This document shows positions 7,385-15,868 of a DNA stretch of 64,000 nucleotides, in pieces. Source of the DNA: Pseudomonas sp. S09G 359 (GTDB lineage: Bacteria > Pseudomonadota > Gammaproteobacteria > Pseudomonadales > Pseudomonadaceae); NCBI RefSeq assembly GCF_002843605.1, contig NZ_CP025263.1:1060501-1124500 (forward strand). The letters are read 5' to 3'. The first letter of the stretch is position 1. Each line of letters starts with the position of its first letter. Both the position numbers and the translations under genes were made by a program. A model generated the notes under the pieces. It saw only the letters and a program-made list of their open reading frames with translations, was not told where the DNA came from and ran no database searches.

Positions 7385-8383
7385 TCAGCCGCGCTTGGCA
7401 CGGTAGATACGAAAACCATTGCCTTCGGCCTTGATCGCACACACGCCCAAATGCTCTTCGATCAGCGGTTGGTATTTGAGGAAGCTGTTGGCTACCAAGC
7501 GAAGTTCGCCACCTTTTGCCAGGTGTTTTGCCGCTTTTCGCAGCAGATTCTCGGTGGCGAAATAATCTGTGTGCACCCCGACATGGAACGGCGGGTTGCT
7601 CAAAATCGCGTTCAAACCCATCGGCGCGGCGTCGATGCCATCACCGGTCAGCACCTCGGCTTCCAGCCCGTTGGCGGTCAGGGTCAAGCGGCTGCTGGCG
7701 GCGGCGAAGGCGTCCACATCCAACAGGGTTACCGTGTTGTGCGGGTAGCGACGTTTTACCGCAGCCCCGAGCACGCCGGCGCCGCAACCGAAGTCCAGCA
7801 AGTGGCCGCTGGGCAACTTGTCCAGATGCTCCAGCAACAACTCGGTGCCGCGGTCCAGGCGACCGTGGCTGAACACCCCCGGCAGGCTCACCACTTTGAG
7901 CGGCCCTTCGGCCAGCGGCACCTCGAAGACTTGTGCCAGGCTTTCCAGCTCCACCGCTTGCGGGGCGTTGGCCACGGTGATTTGCCACAACTGGCAATGT
8001 CGCGCGCTGTCGAGCTTGCGCGGTTTGCCGAGCGGGATCATCTGTTTGGCGGCGCTTTCGATGCCGGCTTTTTTCTCCCCCACCAGAAACAGCTCGGCGC
8101 CGGGCAGGCGTGCGGCCACGGCGTTGAGCAGGTAGTCGGTGAGGTCCTTGGATTTGGGCAGGAAGATCACCGCCGCATCAAACCCACGCTCGGGCACATT
8201 CACGCCGAACTGGCTGCGCTCGGGGAAGCGGGTATCGAGCGCCGCCTGGTCGCCGGCATGCCAGCACCAGCCGTGGGCGTTGGGCAGGCGACCGAGCAAG
8301 TCGTCGGCAGGCAACCCTACCAGCAGCAGGTTGCCTTGAAAAAGTTCGGCCTGACGAAGCAGTACTTCACTGCGCGGATCCAT
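7385..8383 (-). CDS. rsmC: 16S rRNA (guanine-1207-N2)-methyltransferase
   Basis: The 332-residue protein has the two-domain layout of RsmC. A degenerate N-terminal methyltransferase-like half (about 1-155) is followed by a catalytic half with the SAM-binding motif DFGCGAG (about 197-203) and the N6/N2-methyltransferase motif NPPF (263-266). RsmC methylates G1207 of 16S rRNA in the 30S subunit. Length and order match the family. It lies 30 bases downstream of hprA on the same strand and may be cotranscribed with it. The manganese riboswitch and its own candidate promoter begin beyond the stop. Confidence 0.92.
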   Translation of the reverse strand: MDPRSEVLLRQAELFQGNLLLVGLPADDLLGRLPNAHGWCWHAGDQAALDTRFPERSQFGVNVPERGFDAAVIFLPKSKDLTDYLLNAVAARLPGAELFLVGEKKAGIESAAKQMIPLGKPRKLDSARHCQLWQITVANAPQAVELESLAQVFEVPLAEGPLKVVSLPGVFSHGRLDRGTELLLEHLDKLPSGHLLDFGCGAGVLGAAVKRRYPHNTVTLLDVDAFAAASSRLTLTANGLEAEVLTGDGIDAAPMGLNAILSNPPFHVGVHTDYFATENLLRKAAKHLAKGGELRLVANSFLKYQPLIEEHLGVCAIKAEGNGFRIYRAKRG

Positions 8384-8413
8384 GGTCTGCTCCTTGAAAA
8401 GGGGCGCAGTTTA

Positions 8414-9382
8414 TCAACTCACAACCCGCAGCGGGGCGCCGTCGAAAAAGCCCCGGGCGTTTTCGGCCAGTTGGCCGACGATGCGCTGCCGCGCTTCACG
8501 ACTGCCCCAGGCGTTATGGGGTGTGACGATCAGCCGAGGGATATCGCCAGCCAGCAGCGGGTTGCCGTTTACCGGCGGCTCCACACTGAGCACGTCGGTC
8601 GCCGCGCCGCCCAGGTGGCCACTGCGCAGGGCATCGGCCAAGGCCTGTTCGTTGATCAAGCCACCGCGCGCGGTGTTGACCACAAACGCGCCCGGCTTGA
8701 GCAGCGCCAGTTCCCGGGCGCCGATAAAGTCGCGGGTGTGCTCGTTGAGCGGGCAGTGCAGGGTGAGTGCGTCGACCTGGCTGAGCAGTTCAGCCAACGG
8801 TACGCGGTCGGCGCGGGCAGGGCGCCCGGGAATCGCGCCGAGCAGCACGCGCATGCCGAAGGCTTCGGCCAGGCGTGCCACGGCGCTGCCCAGCTCCCCA
8901 TGGCCGAGCAGGCCGAGGGTCTTGCCTTCCAGTTCGACGATGGGGTGGTCCAGCAGGCAGAACTGCTTGGCCTCCTGCCATTTGCCGGCGGCCACATCCC
9001 GCTGATAATCCTTCAGGCGCGTCGCCAGGTTGAGCAGCAGCATGATCGTATGCTGCGCCACCGACGGCGTGCCATAGCCCTGGCAGTTGCTTACGGTGAT
9101 GCCGTGGGCGCGGGCTGCTTCGAGGTCGACGTTGTTGGTGCCGGTGGCCGACACCAGGATCAGCTTGAGGTCCGGGCAGGCGGCCAAGGTTTCGGTGTTG
9201 AGGGCGATTTTGTTGCTGATCGCGACATGCACGCCTTGCAAACGATCGACCACATTCTGCGGGGTGGTGTCGCTGAACAACTGCAGGTCGCCGAAGCTGT
9301 TGCGCAGTTCGCTGAGGTCGAGGTCCCCCAGGTCCAGGGAAGGGTGATCAAGGAAGACCGCGCGGCGATTGTTCGTCATCAA
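8414..9382 (-). CDS. hprA: D-2-hydroxyacid dehydrogenase (hydroxypyruvate reductase/glycerate dehydrogenase type)
   Basis: The 322-residue protein has the NAD-binding loop GLLGHGELG (157-165). The catalytic triad is Arg239 (NTARGG), Glu268 (VEPP) and His289 (TPHNAW), standard for the D-isomer-specific 2-hydroxyacid dehydrogenases. The HprA subgroup interconverts hydroxypyruvate and glycerate and can also reduce glyoxylate. The start at 9382 is preceded by AAGG at good distance; a second ATG follows at once. Substrate choice among hydroxypyruvate, glyoxylate and related acids is inferred from overall resemblance, not from a unique residue. Confidence 0.85.
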   Translation of the reverse strand: MMTNNRRAVFLDHPSLDLGDLDLSELRNSFGDLQLFSDTTPQNVVDRLQGVHVAISNKIALNTETLAACPDLKLILVSATGTNNVDLEAARAHGITVSNCQGYGTPSVAQHTIMLLLNLATRLKDYQRDVAAGKWQEAKQFCLLDHPIVELEGKTLGLLGHGELGSAVARLAEAFGMRVLLGAIPGRPARADRVPLAELLSQVDALTLHCPLNEHTRDFIGARELALLKPGAFVVNTARGGLINEQALADALRSGHLGGAATDVLSVEPPVNGNPLLAGDIPRLIVTPHNAWGSREARQRIVGQLAENARGFFDGAPLRVVS

Positions 9383-9464
9383 CTGTACCTTTTGTGCAAG
9401 GGTTCGAAGGCGTAATCTGCCGAGCCTATCAGATGAAATAATCCGTTACGTAATTGGAGTGAGC

Positions 9465-10097
9465 ATGTACGCCGCCGAGTTTTTGACCGTAGCCCTGATT
9501 CACCTGCTGGCAGTGGCCAGCCCCGGCCCGGATTTCGCCGTGGTGGTGCGCGAAAGTGTTACCCACGGCCGCCGCGCCGGCACCTGGACCGCGCTGGGGG
9601 TGGGTTCGGCGATTTTCCTGCACGTGGGCTACTCGCTGCTCGGTATCGGCTTGATCGTGTCCCAATCCATCGTGCTGTTCAACGCGCTCAAATGGGCGGC
9701 CGCCGCCTACCTGCTGTACATCGGCTTCAAGGCCCTGCGCGCACAGCCGGCCAAGCCTGTCGCCGAGGGCGAGTTGCACCGCGAAGCGGGCGAGCGCACC
9801 CCGCGCGGCGCGTTTACCGCCGGTTTCGTGACCAATGGCTTGAACCCCAAGGCCACGCTGTTCTTCCTCTCGTTGTTCACCGTGGTGATCAACCCGCACA
9901 CGCCGTTGGCGATTCAGGCGGGTTACGGGGTGTATTTGGCGGTGGCGACGGCGCTGTGGTTCTGCCTGGTGGCCATGCTGTTCAGCCAACAGCGTGTGCG
10001 TGCAGGATTTGCGCGGATGGGGCATTGGTTTGATCGGACGATGGGCGCGGTGTTGATTGCGATTGGGGTGAAGTTGGCGTTTACCAGTATGAAATAA
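9465..10097 (+). CDS. LysE/RhtB-family amino-acid exporter
   Basis: This 210-residue, highly hydrophobic protein has the RhtB hallmark near the N-terminus (LAVASPGPDFAVVVRES, about residues 13-29) and GFVTNGLNPKATLFFLS in the middle. These are the two conserved blocks of the LysE/RhtB transporters, which export amino acids or homoserine lactones. About six membrane helices can be drawn. The start at 9465 has TTGGAG nearby. It is divergent from hprA, separated by 82 bases. The substrate cannot be predicted. Confidence 0.9.
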   Translation: MYAAEFLTVALIHLLAVASPGPDFAVVVRESVTHGRRAGTWTALGVGSAIFLHVGYSLLGIGLIVSQSIVLFNALKWAAAAYLLYIGFKALRAQPAKPVAEGELHREAGERTPRGAFTAGFVTNGLNPKATLFFLSLFTVVINPHTPLAIQAGYGVYLAVATALWFCLVAMLFSQQRVRAGFARMGHWFDRTMGAVLIAIGVKLAFTSMK

Positions 10098-10112
10098 GCC
10101 CTCAGGCGTATT

Positions 10113-10685
10113 TTATTTTGGGCATGACTGAGGCTCCGGCAAGTGCAGCGGGGTTTTGATCGGGTATTCAGGACTGCCGTAGGCGTAACAGGAGGTAGTG
10201 ACCTGAAGTTCATCGCAGGGTAGGAAGTGGACGGTGAGACCGCAGACTTTTTGGTTTGTGTAGTCGGGGACTGGGACTAGTTTGGAGTGTTGGCGCTTTT
10301 GGGAGTCTATTTGCTTCTTCCACGCCAAAAACTTGGGCCAATCGCCATAACCGGAAAAGCCTTCTGAGCTGCCTGCTCCTGTCTCCCAATCAACCCGCAC
10401 CGTCATCCCTGGCTTCCACTTCGAAGGCGCTACGTAACAGCAACCTTCACCCCCTCCCTGATAGGGTCCAATAATGTCGATACCTGAACGCCCATCGACA
10501 CTGAAGTGGTTGATGGCCCAATGCGTATGGTTGACCGCCTCAAGCGTACTGGCCTGTGCATTCTGTGTAAGCATCAACCCCGCCAGCACACAAATGGCCC
10601 TGACCTGTGAATGCCACGCATAAAAGCGGCGTGCGAATATCGCGTCGGGTGCAAGCAGTTGAAAATCTGGCTCAGACCTGAGCAT
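10113..10685 (-). CDS. DUF3304 protein, second copy (probable T6SS immunity protein)
   Basis: About 190 residues. After a hydrophobic export signal ending AQA/S, the mature part begins STLEAVNHTHWAINHFSVDG and ends LPEPQSCPK, with conserved cysteine-containing blocks (GCCYVAPSKW, VCGLTVHFLPCDEL, TTSCYAYG). DUF3304 proteins are found next to Tle1-type phospholipase effectors and are taken to be periplasmic immunity proteins. The first ATG that avoids a long overlap is at 10685, overlapping the effector stop by 14 bases; the exact start is uncertain because the N-terminal 37 residues before the signal are unusual. It is a paralogue of the gene at 12978 with near-identical ends and a divergent middle. 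Confidence 0.8.
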   Translation of the reverse strand: MLRSEPDFQLLAPDAIFARRFYAWHSQVRAICVLAGLMLTQNAQASTLEAVNHTHWAINHFSVDGRSGIDIIGPYQGGGEGCCYVAPSKWKPGMTVRVDWETGAGSSEGFSGYGDWPKFLAWKKQIDSQKRQHSKLVPVPDYTNQKVCGLTVHFLPCDELQVTTSCYAYGSPEYPIKTPLHLPEPQSCPK

Positions 10686-12990
10686 CTTTGAGCTCCCTGA
10701 CGTTGGTTTCATAAGCCCGCCAAATCTCATTAATCGCTTTTTGAACCTCGGCAAGGCGTTCGGCGGTCATCAAGGGAGATGGTGTTGCAAGGGCGGGGTC
10801 AACGAACAGCGGCGTCTCTGCGCCCGCAACCATTGCCCCGTCTTCCTGGCGATACAGCGCTACATCCCTTCTGCCGGCATCGCCGAAAAACACCATGCGC
10901 AACTTGAAGTAACTGCCGAATGGCTCGCGTCCCGCTGCGTAAAGAAACCAGGCACGGGAGTCGTGGACATGATCATCGAACAGCGCGCGTAACAGCCCTT
11001 CAGGCTTGCTGGCGTTGCGGCTTTCATCGACGTTAAAACGCGTGTGCTCGTCGACGTAGTTGCGCTCGTTCCGGGGCGGTGGAAACAGCAGGCTGACCTT
11101 CGCCAAGGCACTGGCCTTCATCTGCTTGCGCTCGGCTAGCTCTATCTCGTGGACATGCGCGCCGGGAACAATGGCCATGAGGGCTACGCGTATGGGGATA
11201 GAGTCAACGATGTGTGGGCTGGAAAAGCCTCGCCCGAATTCTTCAGCCGCCTCGCGTAACTGGGTTTGTGCCATGTCGGCGTCGAAGTCCTTGATGCCTG
11301 GCTCAAGCGGTTGCTTGGGTTTGACGCTAAAGTGTTCGCGGGCTTTTTGCTCTTTGCGGCGCTGTTCGACGGCGGCCTGTTTTTTGTTACGGTTGGCCCG
11401 CGCCAGTTTTCGGGCGTTGTTATCGGCCTCGGTATCGCTGGCGTGTCGGTAGAAGTTAGTCTGTTTCAGCGTGGCGAAGGCATATCGGTCGATGCGCCAG
11501 GCGGTGATCCAGGCCATTTGGCTGGTTAGCGCGTTTTCCAGGGAGTCGGTGGTTGGGATGGGTCGGTAATGTTCGATTTGTTCGGGGGATAGCGGCCTTC
11601 CAGCCGGAGCTAGATCCAAGCTGATCTGGCGCCAAGCGTTGAAACGGTTGACTAGCATCGGCGCCACGATGAACTCCAAAACGGCTTCAGGTGGCAATGC
11701 ACGCCAGAACTCATGGCGTAGTTCTTTTGGCAAAGCATCTTTTGGCACTTTTAAAGGTGCGCCATTGGCGTAGGCATCAGCATATATGTCGTGCAGTGCT
11801 ATCTGGGATAGCAATAATCCATCCCCCTCGTCTCCGCCTTCTCTATACGCCTTCCCCTGATCTCCCGGCGGATACCCCCCTCCCTGATCCGAATGCATCC
11901 CTGGATACAGCACTTCACTACTATTGACCGGGTACCCCCCACCCTCCCGCCGAATCGAGTCCAGCGGAAAGCACAAACGTTGTTCATGACTGGCAACAAT
12001 ATGCAAACATCGCTTGACCAGGCTGCTGGTGGGCAACTCTTGGGTGCCATCCGCCCAGCCCATGTGCCCATCTGCCCCCGGCACAGCATGAGCAAGGCCC
12101 ACCGAGGCCACGGTGTCCAGCAACCCCAGGTACTCCACGCTGATCGGAAGCTTCAAGTCGCCGGTTTGCAGCGCCGGTTGCGACTCGGTGGGCGATGACA
12201 GCTCATTCAACCAACTGACAAACGCCCGTGCCGCTGCTGCCCCGCGGGAAAACCCATACACATAGAGCTTGATTCCCAACAGTTTCGACGAACCAGGCGA
12301 CGGTTGGGTCAAGGCGATAGTTAAGGGCCTGGTCAATGCTCCCAACTGTTTGCCGAACTGATAGCGCCGGAAGTTAGAGCCGATTGAGCCTTCAAAACTT
12401 GCTGGAGCGCCCATCGCCTCGACCGCTGCCTGCAAACTTGCGTTATCCAGCCGGGGCAATGCCAGCGCCTGGCGCAAGGCGTCGATGATCATCATCAGGC
12501 CCCAGTTGATCCGCTCTTCACCGAAAGCGGCCATAGCCAAGCCGATCTCGCTGTAATTCAGGTCGCCGACTTCAGGAAACGGCGTGCCCACACCGGGCAT
12601 GTAGTACTTGAAGTACTGGCCGCTGCCCGTGCCCGCCGCGTCGGTCAATCTGCTGGCCTGGCTGCTATGGACAGTACCGCCAGCATGACCTTCGCCAATA
12701 CTTGCGCGAAACAATCGGGCGATATTCGTCGGGTGCTTGGGGTCGGATAAATACAAATCGTTGTTGAGGTTATTACCCGTGCCGTCGAAGAACAGGCTGA
12801 TATGCAAAGTTCGGCAGCATGGCGGTGTTACGCGGCGACCGGCAGCCAAACACAGCGCGTCATGGTAATCGCGCTCGAGTTGAGACTGGCGCCGAAGATT
12901 GTTATGAACCTGGCCCGCTCGAAAGGGTAGGCGCCCCTGTTCCGGAAACTGCGGCGGGTAACAGAAAGAGGCTTGATTCACTTCGGGCAT
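10672..12990 (-). CDS. Tle1-type phospholipase effector (DUF2235 alpha/beta hydrolase)
   Basis: This 772-residue protein has the DUF2235 opening motif FFDGTGNN (67-74), a nucleophile elbow GFSRG (Ser248), a likely acid Asp292 (GLLDTVASVG) and a catalytic His in HSDQGGGY (His366). This is the Tle1 architecture of type VI secretion phospholipases that attack membrane lipids of rival cells. The C-terminal half after about residue 500 contains a charged helical stretch (about 545-590) and HVHDSRAWFLYAAG (about 695-710). There is no signal peptide, as expected for T6SS cargo. The start overlaps the stop of the upstream DUF3304 gene by 13 bases. No VgrG, PAAR or adaptor gene is nearby. Confidence 0.88.
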   Translation of the reverse strand: MPEVNQASFCYPPQFPEQGRLPFRAGQVHNNLRRQSQLERDYHDALCLAAGRRVTPPCCRTLHISLFFDGTGNNLNNDLYLSDPKHPTNIARLFRASIGEGHAGGTVHSSQASRLTDAAGTGSGQYFKYYMPGVGTPFPEVGDLNYSEIGLAMAAFGEERINWGLMMIIDALRQALALPRLDNASLQAAVEAMGAPASFEGSIGSNFRRYQFGKQLGALTRPLTIALTQPSPGSSKLLGIKLYVYGFSRGAAAARAFVSWLNELSSPTESQPALQTGDLKLPISVEYLGLLDTVASVGLAHAVPGADGHMGWADGTQELPTSSLVKRCLHIVASHEQRLCFPLDSIRREGGGYPVNSSEVLYPGMHSDQGGGYPPGDQGKAYREGGDEGDGLLLSQIALHDIYADAYANGAPLKVPKDALPKELRHEFWRALPPEAVLEFIVAPMLVNRFNAWRQISLDLAPAGRPLSPEQIEHYRPIPTTDSLENALTSQMAWITAWRIDRYAFATLKQTNFYRHASDTEADNNARKLARANRNKKQAAVEQRRKEQKAREHFSVKPKQPLEPGIKDFDADMAQTQLREAAEEFGRGFSSPHIVDSIPIRVALMAIVPGAHVHEIELAERKQMKASALAKVSLLFPPPRNERNYVDEHTRFNVDESRNASKPEGLLRALFDDHVHDSRAWFLYAAGREPFGSYFKLRMVFFGDAGRRDVALYRQEDGAMVAGAETPLFVDPALATPSPLMTAERLAEVQKAINEIWRAYETNVRELKDAQV

Positions 12991-13520
12991 GACTGAGGCT
13001 CCGGCAAGTGCAGTGGCGTTTTGATGGGGTATTCAGGACTGCCGTAGGCATAGCAGGACGTGGTGACCTGAAGTTCGTCGCAGGGCAGGAAGTGGACGGT
13101 GAGACCGCAGACTTTTTGGCCTGTGTAGTCGGGGACTGGGACTGGTTTGGAATGTTGGCGTTTTCGGGCTCGGACTTTGTCTCTCCAGCCCAGGTATTTC
13201 TCCTCGTTAGCGAAACCAGGAAACTCATCAGCCAGGCTACTCATCCCACTAGCTCCTGTCTCCCAATCAACCCGCACCGTCATCCCTGGCTCCCACTTCG
13301 AAGGCGCTACGTAACAGCAACCGCCACCCCCTCCCTGATAGGGTCCAATAATGTCGATACCTGAACGCCCATCGACACTGAAGTGGTTGATGGCCCAATG
13401 CGTATGGTTGATACCTTCGATGGTGCTCGCATGGATGCTCGGTACGGACAAGGCGTAGGCCAAACCGAGGAGCACGGGGAGTTGATACTTGGTACTCGCA
13501 CGGATAGGCATGGGATTCAT
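12978..13520 (-). CDS. DUF3304 protein, first copy (probable T6SS immunity protein)
   Basis: The 180-residue protein has a clear signal peptide (about residues 1-31, ending SIHA/S), then STIEGINHTHWAINHFSVDG and the same terminal blocks as the copy at 10113. Export to the periplasm fits protection against a phospholipase delivered there. The start at 13520 follows GAAGG by seven bases. Its stop overlaps the effector start, implying translational coupling so that immunity is made before the toxin. The central segment (SSLADEFPGFANEEKYLGW) differs fully from the second copy. Confidence 0.85.
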   Translation of the reverse strand: MNPMPIRASTKYQLPVLLGLAYALSVPSIHASTIEGINHTHWAINHFSVDGRSGIDIIGPYQGGGGGCCYVAPSKWEPGMTVRVDWETGASGMSSLADEFPGFANEEKYLGWRDKVRARKRQHSKPVPVPDYTGQKVCGLTVHFLPCDELQVTTSCYAYGSPEYPIKTPLHLPEPQSCPK

Positions 13521-13663
13521 TTTCTGCCTTCGTTGGTTTTGCTATTCATGCGTTCCGCTCTGTGCGGCTTGAAGGATGGGTGCGCTGATGTACTGAAGAA
13601 CATGCCTCTTGATCCCTGAGATTTGTTAATGCCCTGAGAATAAAGAGTTGCTATCGGTGACAA

Positions 13664-13843
13664 ATGTCAGACGGTTCGCTTTTTAGAGAAGGGTGCTTCC
13701 TGATCAACTGGTGGGCTGAACAGGGCAAATACTGGCGCAAAGCCAGCAATCACTGGCCTCAACAAATCATTCCTTTGGCTGATTTGGCTGAAACATTTGC
13801 GCTCTACAGTGCAGAACGTTCAGCCAAGACCGTGCAGTCATAA
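13664..13843 (+). CDS. Possible small ORF before the acyl-CoA ligase (59 aa)
   Basis: The frame encodes MSDGSLFREGCFLINWWAEQ and ends ERSAKTVQS, eleven bases before the ligase start. Composition is protein-like (aromatic residues spaced within amphipathic stretches) and there is no other feature in this interval. The ribosome site is weak (GGTGA at short distance), and no family is recognised. It could be a leader peptide, a remnant of a larger gene, or chance. The remaining bases from 13521 hold only intergenic sequence. Confidence 0.3.
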   Translation: MSDGSLFREGCFLINWWAEQGKYWRKASNHWPQQIIPLADLAETFALYSAERSAKTVQS

Positions 13844-13854
13844 AAGGGATTCGT

Positions 13855-15537
13855 ATGTTGCAGACTCGTGTCATCCCGCCCGCCGAAGGCGCTTACCAGT
13901 ACCCGTTGTTGATCAAACGCCTGTTGATGTCCGGGGCGCGCTACGAGAAAACTCGGGAAATCGTCTACCGCGACAAGCTGCGCTACACCTACCCGACGCT
14001 GATCGAGCGCGTCGCGCGCCTGGCCAATGTGCTCACCGAGGCCGGGGTCAAGGCTGGTGACACCGTCGCCGTGATGGACTGGGACAGCCACCGTTACCTG
14101 GAGTGCATGTTCGCCATCCCGATGATCGGCGCGGTGATCCACACCATCAACGTGCGCCTGTCGCCGGAACAGATCCTGTACACCATGAACCACGCCGAGG
14201 ACCGCTTCGTGCTGGTCAACAGTGAGTTCGTGGGGCTCTACCAGGCCATTGCCGGGCAGCTCACCACTGTCGACAAGACCCTGCTGCTCACCGATGGCGA
14301 ATCGAAGACCGCCGAGCTGCCCAACCTGGTCGGCGAGTACGAAACCCTGCTGGCGGCTGCCAGCACTCAGTACGATTTCCAGGATTTCGACGAAAACTCC
14401 GTCGCCACCACCTTCTACACCACCGGCACCACCGGTAACCCCAAGGGCGTGTACTTCACCCACCGCCAGTTGGTGCTGCACACCATCGGCGTGGCGACGA
14501 TCATGGGCAGCATCGACAGCGTGCGCCTGCTCGGCACCAACGACGTGTATATGCCGATCACGCCGATGTTCCATGTGCACGCCTGGGGCCTGCCGTATGT
14601 GGCGACCATGCTCGGGTTGAAGCAGGTCTACCCCGGCCGCTACGACCCGGAATACCTGGTGGAGTTGTGGCGCAAGGAGAAGGTCACCTTCTCTCATTGC
14701 GTGCCGACCATCCTGCAGATGCTGCTCAACGCCAAGGCTGCTCAAGGGGTGGATTTTGGCGGCTGGAAAATTGTCATCGGCGGCAGCGCGCTCAATCGTT
14801 CACTGTATGAAGCCTCCAAGGCGCGTGGGATTCAACTGACCGCTGCGTACGGCATGTCCGAAACCGGGCCGCTGGTGTCCTGTGCCCACCTCAACGAAGA
14901 GTTGATGGCCGGCACCGAGGACGAACGCACCACTTATCGCATCAAGGCCGGTGTGCCGGGGCCGTTGGTGGAAGCCGCCATCGTCGACAGCGAAGGCAAT
15001 TTCCTGCCCGCCGATGGCGAGTCCCAGGGCGAGCTGGTACTGCGCGCGCCGTGGCTCAGCGAAGGCTATTTCAATGAGCCGCAGAAGGGCGCCGAGCTGT
15101 GGGCCGGCGGCTGGATGCACACCGGCGACGTGGCCACCCTGGATGCGTTTGGCGTGATCGACATCCGCGACCGCATCAAGGACGTAATCAAGACCGGCGG
15201 CGAGTGGGTCTCGTCCCTGGCCCTCGAAGACCTGGTCAGCCGTCACCCGGCGGTACGCGAAGTAGCGGTGGTGGGCATCGCCGACCCGCAGTGGGGCGAG
15301 CGCCCGTTTGCCTTGCTGGTAGTGCGTGATGGCCATGTGATAGGGGCCCGTGAGCTCAAGGAACACCTCAAGCCGTTTGTTGAATTGGGCCACTTGAGCA
15401 AGTGGGCGATCCCCAGCCAGATCGCCGTTGTTACGGAAATTCCCAAGACCAGCGTGGGCAAACTCGACAAAAAACGTATCCGCATTGACATCATTGAATG
15501 GCAGGCCAACAACAGCACGTTCCTGTCCACCCTCTGA
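13855..15537 (+). CDS. Medium/long-chain fatty-acid CoA ligase (AMP-forming)
   Basis: This 560-residue acyl-adenylate enzyme has the AMP-binding signature YTTGTTGNPKG (188-198), AYGMSETGPL, the adenylate-binding WMHTGDVATLD block, and a C-terminal lysine motif SVGKLDKKRIR. It resembles AlkK-type medium-chain acyl-CoA ligases, which activate fatty acids for beta-oxidation. Gene order (ligase, DUF1302, DUF1329, LuxR/MalT-like) matches the PA3924-PA3921 block as I remember it. AAAGGGA lies about five bases before the ATG. A 12-bp hairpin (15544-15569) follows the stop. Confidence 0.9.
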   Translation: MLQTRVIPPAEGAYQYPLLIKRLLMSGARYEKTREIVYRDKLRYTYPTLIERVARLANVLTEAGVKAGDTVAVMDWDSHRYLECMFAIPMIGAVIHTINVRLSPEQILYTMNHAEDRFVLVNSEFVGLYQAIAGQLTTVDKTLLLTDGESKTAELPNLVGEYETLLAAASTQYDFQDFDENSVATTFYTTGTTGNPKGVYFTHRQLVLHTIGVATIMGSIDSVRLLGTNDVYMPITPMFHVHAWGLPYVATMLGLKQVYPGRYDPEYLVELWRKEKVTFSHCVPTILQMLLNAKAAQGVDFGGWKIVIGGSALNRSLYEASKARGIQLTAAYGMSETGPLVSCAHLNEELMAGTEDERTTYRIKAGVPGPLVEAAIVDSEGNFLPADGESQGELVLRAPWLSEGYFNEPQKGAELWAGGWMHTGDVATLDAFGVIDIRDRIKDVIKTGGEWVSSLALEDLVSRHPAVREVAVVGIADPQWGERPFALLVVRDGHVIGARELKEHLKPFVELGHLSKWAIPSQIAVVTEIPKTSVGKLDKKRIRIDIIEWQANNSTFLSTL

Positions 15538-15543
15538 CGGCCC

Positions 15544-15569
15544 TTGCCGTGCCCGTTCGGGCACGGCAA
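15544..15569 (+). other. Strong hairpin after the ligase gene
   Basis: TTGCCGTGCCCG and its exact complement are separated by two bases. No T run follows, so this is probably an mRNA-end stabilising or factor-assisted structure rather than a simple intrinsic terminator. Confidence 0.5.
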
Positions 15570-15868
15570 TGCTCTATCTCGCACCTTTACTTGTGATTTG
15601 CCAATTTTCAGCCATCCTTGCCGCGTCGGCCTTCGCTGACATGGCGAAAGGGTTGTGGCAGACGGGTCGGTGATGCAAATCACACTTTAGAGGGATCAAG
15701 CACTACCCCCTGCTGGCTATAGTCCCTTCCAGAGTTTTTCACGGATGTTCCGCTTCGGGCCATGGGGGCTCGGCTGCCGAGCGGCATTGGAATCGTTGTA
15801 TTCCGGCCGTTACATGCATCACAGAAAGAACTCACTGCCATAACAATAATGCACATGGAGTAGCGTCG
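15570..15868 (+). promoter_or_regulatory. Leader/promoter region of the DUF1302-DUF1329 genes, with a candidate Crc/Hfq site
   Basis: About 300 gene-free bases. A good -10 element TATAGT (15718-15723) has no matching -35, which suggests an activator-dependent promoter; the MalT-like regulator encoded downstream is a candidate. A near-palindrome GCTCGGC-T-GCCGAGC lies around 15771-15785. Just upstream of the ribosome site (GGAG at 15857-15860) is AACAATAA (15842-15849), an exact AANAANAA catabolite-activity motif recognised by Hfq/Crc in Pseudomonas, so catabolite repression is plausible. Confidence 0.45.

Noticed and set aside
7451..9415. 654-residue plus-strand open frame antisense to rsmC and hprA
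   Set aside because: GC-rich shadow of two clearly conserved genes; its protein is rich in Gly, Gln, Arg and His with no domain and no start signal.
15544..15569. Hairpin after the acyl-CoA ligase gene as an intrinsic terminator
   Set aside because: Stem is strong but no T run follows, so it is listed only as a hairpin.
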